Source: an uncultured Collinsella sp. (GTDB taxonomy: Bacteria; Actinomycetota; Coriobacteriia; Coriobacteriales; Coriobacteriaceae). From it: a stretch of DNA of 15,897 bases. Below the pieces are notes generated by a model that was not told where the DNA came from, did no database searches, and saw nothing but the letters and a program-made list of their open reading frames with translations. Made by a program: the position numbers and the translations under genes. Position 1 is the first letter of the stretch. Each line of letters opens with the position of its first letter. The stretch is from positions 1 through 15,897 of the forward strand of contig UREE01000047.1 of NCBI GenBank assembly GCA_900546825.1. The letters run 5' to 3'. Shown piece after piece: positions 13,552-15,897 of the stretch.

Positions 13552-13581
13552 CTAAACGGTCGGTTTTTCCCGGTGAACGGT
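13552..13581 (-). promoter_or_regulatory. Paired 9-mer direct repeat (LytTR-like), lacR-gatA gap
   Basis: On the minus strand ACCGTTCAC (13581-13573) and ACCGTTTAG (13560-13552) are separated by 12 bases, the same layout as 5348-5377. The bases between are also alike in both pairs: each spacer has a T-run followed by C/G bases. Confidence 0.45.
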
Positions 13582-13731
13582 AGGATAGTAAACGCCAAAC
13601 GTTGAATATCGAATGTATCCGACACATCAACTTCAGCTATACGTAGGCAAAAAGCTGCGATTTTAAAATCATTTCAATCCAATGTTGCCTCAATAAAGCA
13701 AATTGAACTTTGCCGAACAATAGAAAACAGA

Positions 13732-13760
13732 TTGACACACTAATTCTCTTAGACTTAAAT
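13732..13760 (+). promoter_or_regulatory. Candidate gatA promoter
   Basis: Perfect -35 TTGACA (13732-13737), 17-base spacer, then TTAAAT (13755-13760) as -10. It lies 66 bases before the gatA ATG in an AT-rich region. Confidence 0.6.
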
Positions 13761-13784
13761 AACAGGGAACTTAAACAAACAGAT

Positions 13785-13798
13785 TCGAACATGTTCGA
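13785..13798. promoter_or_regulatory. Perfect 14-bp palindrome, candidate repressor operator of gatA
   Basis: TCGAACATGTTCGA is a perfect dyad made of the CGAACA/TGTTCG half-sites seen before lacR and, in shorter form, before lacA. It lies just downstream of the expected transcription start, a classic position for a blocking repressor. Confidence 0.6.
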
Positions 13799-13826
13799 TC
13801 TGCATGGAACGGAAGGAGTTGCAGAC

Positions 13827-14318
13827 ATGTCCGCAGAGAGCAATCTGTTCTTCGAAGACACCGTGTTTGTTTGCGACCGCACCACGCAAGAAGAGGTCTT
13901 TACCGAGATCGCCAATAAGCTGTCACTCAAAAACTATGTGGCGCCCGCGTTTCTCGAGAACATCATCGAGCGCGAAAAGGGCTACCCCACCGGCATGGAT
14001 ATGTCTGTCGTCGACCCCGAGTTGCCCAGCTTTGCCGTTCCCCACACCGAGGTCGAGTTCGTTCACACCCGTCGCATCGTCCCCGTCAAGCTGACGACCC
14101 CCGTCGAGTGGCACTCCATGATCGACCCCTCGCAGACCTTCCCCGTCTCGTTCCTGTTTATGATCCTCAACGACGACAAGGAGGCCCAGGTGGGCATCCT
14201 CGCCAAGATCATGGACTTCGTTAACGCTCTTGGCACCGATCGCGTCAAGGAGCTGTTCTCCATGACCGACGCCAAGGCCATCTACCAGTTCTTGGTCGAC
14301 AACTTTCCTGCCGACTAG
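13827..14318 (+). CDS. gatA: PTS galactitol/galactose-type EIIA component
   Basis: A 163-residue cytoplasmic phosphocarrier of the fructose/mannitol-type EIIA superfamily (PTS_EIIA_2), closest in layout to GatA. The active-site motif is PSFAVPHTE, with His73 as the phosphorylated residue; GYPTGM just before it and the VKLTTPVEW segment fit the family. The start at 13827 is set by GGAAGGAG about 7 bases upstream. An in-frame ATG at 13710 would run through the promoter and operator. It is the first gene of a plus-strand gatA-gatB-gatC operon, 53 bases before gatB. It would pass phosphate from HPr to GatB. The transported sugar may be galactitol or galactose; the neighbouring lac regulon favours galactose or another galacto-configured sugar. 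Confidence 0.86.
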   Translation: MSAESNLFFEDTVFVCDRTTQEEVFTEIANKLSLKNYVAPAFLENIIEREKGYPTGMDMSVVDPELPSFAVPHTEVEFVHTRRIVPVKLTTPVEWHSMIDPSQTFPVSFLFMILNDDKEAQVGILAKIMDFVNALGTDRVKELFSMTDAKAIYQFLVDNFPAD

Positions 14319-14371
14319 CCAATCACCCATAGGAATCCGCGGAATAACCCGCATAGAGAAAGGAATTCATC

Positions 14372-14677
14372 ATGATTAAGGTTCTCGCAGCTTGTGGCGC
14401 CGGTGTTAACTCCAGCCACCAGATCAAGGACGCCATCGAGTCCGAGTTCAAGAATCGCGGCTACAACCTGCACTGCGACGCCGTGATGATCAAGGACGTT
14501 AACGAGGAGATGCTCTCTCAGTACGACATCTTTGCCCAGATCGCCAAGACCGACTTTGGCTTTGAGGTTAAGACCCCGATCGTCGACGCCGGCCCGATTC
14601 TCTATCGCATGCCTGCTATGGCTAAGCCGGTTTACGACAAGATTGAGGCCATTATCAAGGAAAAGGGTCTCAACTAA
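14372..14677 (+). CDS. gatB: PTS galactitol/galactose-type EIIB component
   Basis: A 101-residue EIIB protein. The phosphorylation loop reads VLAACGAGVNSSHQI, with Cys8 the phospho-accepting cysteine, in the P-loop-like position shared by the GatB/lactose-cellobiose EIIB fold. The C terminus (PAMAKPVYDKIEAII) forms the usual closing helix. AAAGGA lies about 9 bases before the ATG. It receives phosphate from GatA and passes it to sugar bound in GatC. A terminator-like hairpin separates it from gatC, which may keep the soluble parts in excess over the membrane part. Confidence 0.9.
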   Translation: MIKVLAACGAGVNSSHQIKDAIESEFKNRGYNLHCDAVMIKDVNEEMLSQYDIFAQIAKTDFGFEVKTPIVDAGPILYRMPAMAKPVYDKIEAIIKEKGLN

Positions 14678-14713
14678 TCATTTGCAGCTTCGCTCTGCAC
14701 AATCTTTGGCTTT

Positions 14714-14751
14714 AAGGAAGATGACGACCGGGAACGGCATCTTCCTTTTTT
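14714..14751 (+). terminator. Terminator-like hairpin between gatB and gatC
   Basis: AAGGAAGATG (14714-14723) pairs with CATCTTCCTT (14738-14747) around a 14-base loop and runs straight into further Ts (14748-14751). It lies 37 bases after the gatB stop and 48 before gatC, inside the operon, so partial read-through is implied. Confidence 0.65.
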
Positions 14752-14798
14752 AAGGCAACATACGGAAAAGGAAACACTCTTTTAGGAAAGAGGGAGAC

Positions 14799-15897
14799 AT
14801 GGACGCAGTAATCGGGTTTGCTAATGCCGTCTTTCAGCCGCTGATCGACCTTGGCGCAGCCCCTATGATGACCATCGTTTTGACGGTTATTGCCCTTCTC
14901 TTCAAAGTTAAGTTTACCAAGGCCCTCGAGGGCGGTCTTAAGCTCGGCATCGCCATTACCGGCATCGGCGCCATCATCAACATTCTGACGACGGCTTTCT
15001 CGAGCGCCATGACGACGTTCGTTGAGTCCACTGGCCTTCAGCTCACCGTCACTGACGTGGGCTGGGCACCGCTGGCCACCATCACCTGGGGCTCTCCCTA
15101 CACTCTGTACTTCCTGATGGTCCTCGTCATCGTCAACATCGTGATGATCGTGCTCGCCAAGACCAACACCATCGACGTCGACATCTTTGACGTTTGGCAC
15201 CTCGCCTTTGTCGGCCTTGCCTGCATCTACTTTGGTGCCAACATTGTCGTCGCCACGCTGCTCGTTGTCTTCGTCGGCGTTATGAAGATCATGAACTCCG
15301 ACCTTATGAAGCCCACGTTCAACGATCTTCTGGGTGCTCCCGAGGAGAACCCCATGACCACGACTCACATGAACTACATGATGAACCCGCTGGCCATGCT
15401 GCTCAACAAGATCATCGACAAGGTGCTCCCCTTCCTCGATAAGTACGACTTCGACGCTGCCAAGCTCAACAACATGATTGGCTTCTGGGGCTCCAAGTTT
15501 GCTATTGGTATCTACCTGGGCGTCTTCGTCGGCCTTCTTTCGCACCAGACCCCGCAGCAGATCTGCACGCTCGCCTTTACCGCCGCAACCTGCCTTGAGC
15601 TGTTCTCGATGATCGGTTCTTGGTTCATCGCAGCCGTTGAGCCGCTGTCTCAGGGCATCTCCGACTTTGCCAACAACAGCAAGTGGCTCCAGGGCCGTAC
15701 CCTCAACGTCGGCCTCGACTGGCCCTTCATCGCCGGCCGCGCCGAGATCTGGGCTGCCGCTAACATCCTTGCCCCCATCATGCTGGGTGAGGCACTGCTG
15801 CTCGCCAACGTTCCCTGCCCCCTCTCCCCGACTGGCACTTGGAACGGCCTGCTGCCGCTCGGCGGCATCATCGCCATGGGCCTGACGCCGGCACTGC
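14799..15897 (+). CDS. gatC: PTS galactitol/galactose-type EIIC permease (3' end outside window)
   Basis: The open frame begins at 14799 and is still open at the window edge after 366 codons; GatC proteins are usually about 420-460 residues, so most is present. The protein is strongly hydrophobic, with segments such as MMTIVLTVIALLF near the N terminus, LGIAITGIGAIINIL, YFLMVLVIVNIVMIVLA and FAIGIYLGVFVGLL. The late stretch GRAEIWAAANILAPIMLGEALLL matches the GatC/SgcC-type EIIC family. GAGGGAG lies immediately before the ATG. It should form the membrane channel of the PTS encoded with gatA and gatB. Sugar specificity is not readable; galactose-6-phosphate as product would feed LacAB, while galactitol-1-phosphate would need a dehydrogenase not seen here. 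Confidence 0.88.
   Translation, partial: MDAVIGFANAVFQPLIDLGAAPMMTIVLTVIALLFKVKFTKALEGGLKLGIAITGIGAIINILTTAFSSAMTTFVESTGLQLTVTDVGWAPLATITWGSPYTLYFLMVLVIVNIVMIVLAKTNTIDVDIFDVWHLAFVGLACIYFGANIVVATLLVVFVGVMKIMNSDLMKPTFNDLLGAPEENPMTTTHMNYMMNPLAMLLNKIIDKVLPFLDKYDFDAAKLNNMIGFWGSKFAIGIYLGVFVGLLSHQTPQQICTLAFTAATCLELFSMIGSWFIAAVEPLSQGISDFANNSKWLQGRTLNVGLDWPFIAGRAEIWAAANILAPIMLGEALLLANVPCPLSPTGTWNGLLPLGGIIAMGLTPAL

Noticed and set aside
13710..13826. Upstream extension of gatA to the ATG at 13710
   Set aside because: It would translate across the proposed promoter and operator, lacks a ribosome site, and extends beyond the usual family start.
14712..15545. Open frame (about 277 codons) on minus, opposite gatC
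   Set aside because: The plus-strand frame encodes an intact EIIC with a ribosome site. The antisense product is charged low-complexity sequence.

Overview
The window looks like a chromosomal segment of a high-GC gut actinobacterium of the class Coriobacteriia, most likely Collinsella or a close relative. This is inferred from base composition, a complete tagatose-6-phosphate lactose/galactose system of the Firmicutes type, and families of intergenic repeats that I associate with Collinsella. No marker gene fixes the species.

Positions 1-3309 (minus strand) carry lacA-lacB-lacX-lacC. These encode both subunits of galactose-6-phosphate isomerase, an aldose-1-epimerase-like protein and tagatose-6-phosphate kinase. 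The expected aldolase lacD is not in the window. A 373-base hairpin-rich gap splits lacB from lacX. Positions 3310-4884 hold the lacA control region, an unrecognised membrane protein (minus) and a compact tandem palindromic repeat. Positions 4885-10181 are the lactose module: lacF (EIIA) and a LacI-type regulator on minus, then divergent lacE (EIICB) and lacG (6-phospho-beta-galactosidase) on plus, closed by a strong terminator.

Positions 10182-12704 are an accessory insert. Three palindromic elements with exactly 25-base spacers are followed by a DUF4143-type ATPase (minus), a four-copy direct repeat with exact 34-bp period in front of it, a fourth palindromic element, and a Phd/RelE-like toxin-antitoxin pair. 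Positions 12725-15897 contain a DeoR-type LacR-like repressor (minus) and a divergent galactitol/galactose-type PTS operon, gatA-gatB-gatC; gatC runs off the window.

Together, the lactose PTS imports lactose as lactose-6-phosphate, and LacG releases galactose-6-phosphate. The Gat-type PTS probably delivers galactose-6-phosphate or galactitol-1-phosphate. LacAB and LacC then carry the sugar to tagatose-1,6-bisphosphate. Shared TGTTC/GAACA half-sites before lacA, lacR and gatA suggest one DeoR regulon. A different palindrome before lacE suits the LacI protein. A third shared signal, paired ACCGTTCA-type 9-mers at 21-bp period, resembles LytTR binding sites. The least explained items are the 34-bp array, the 25-base-spacer palindromes, and the 48-bp tandem module with co-varying core words.
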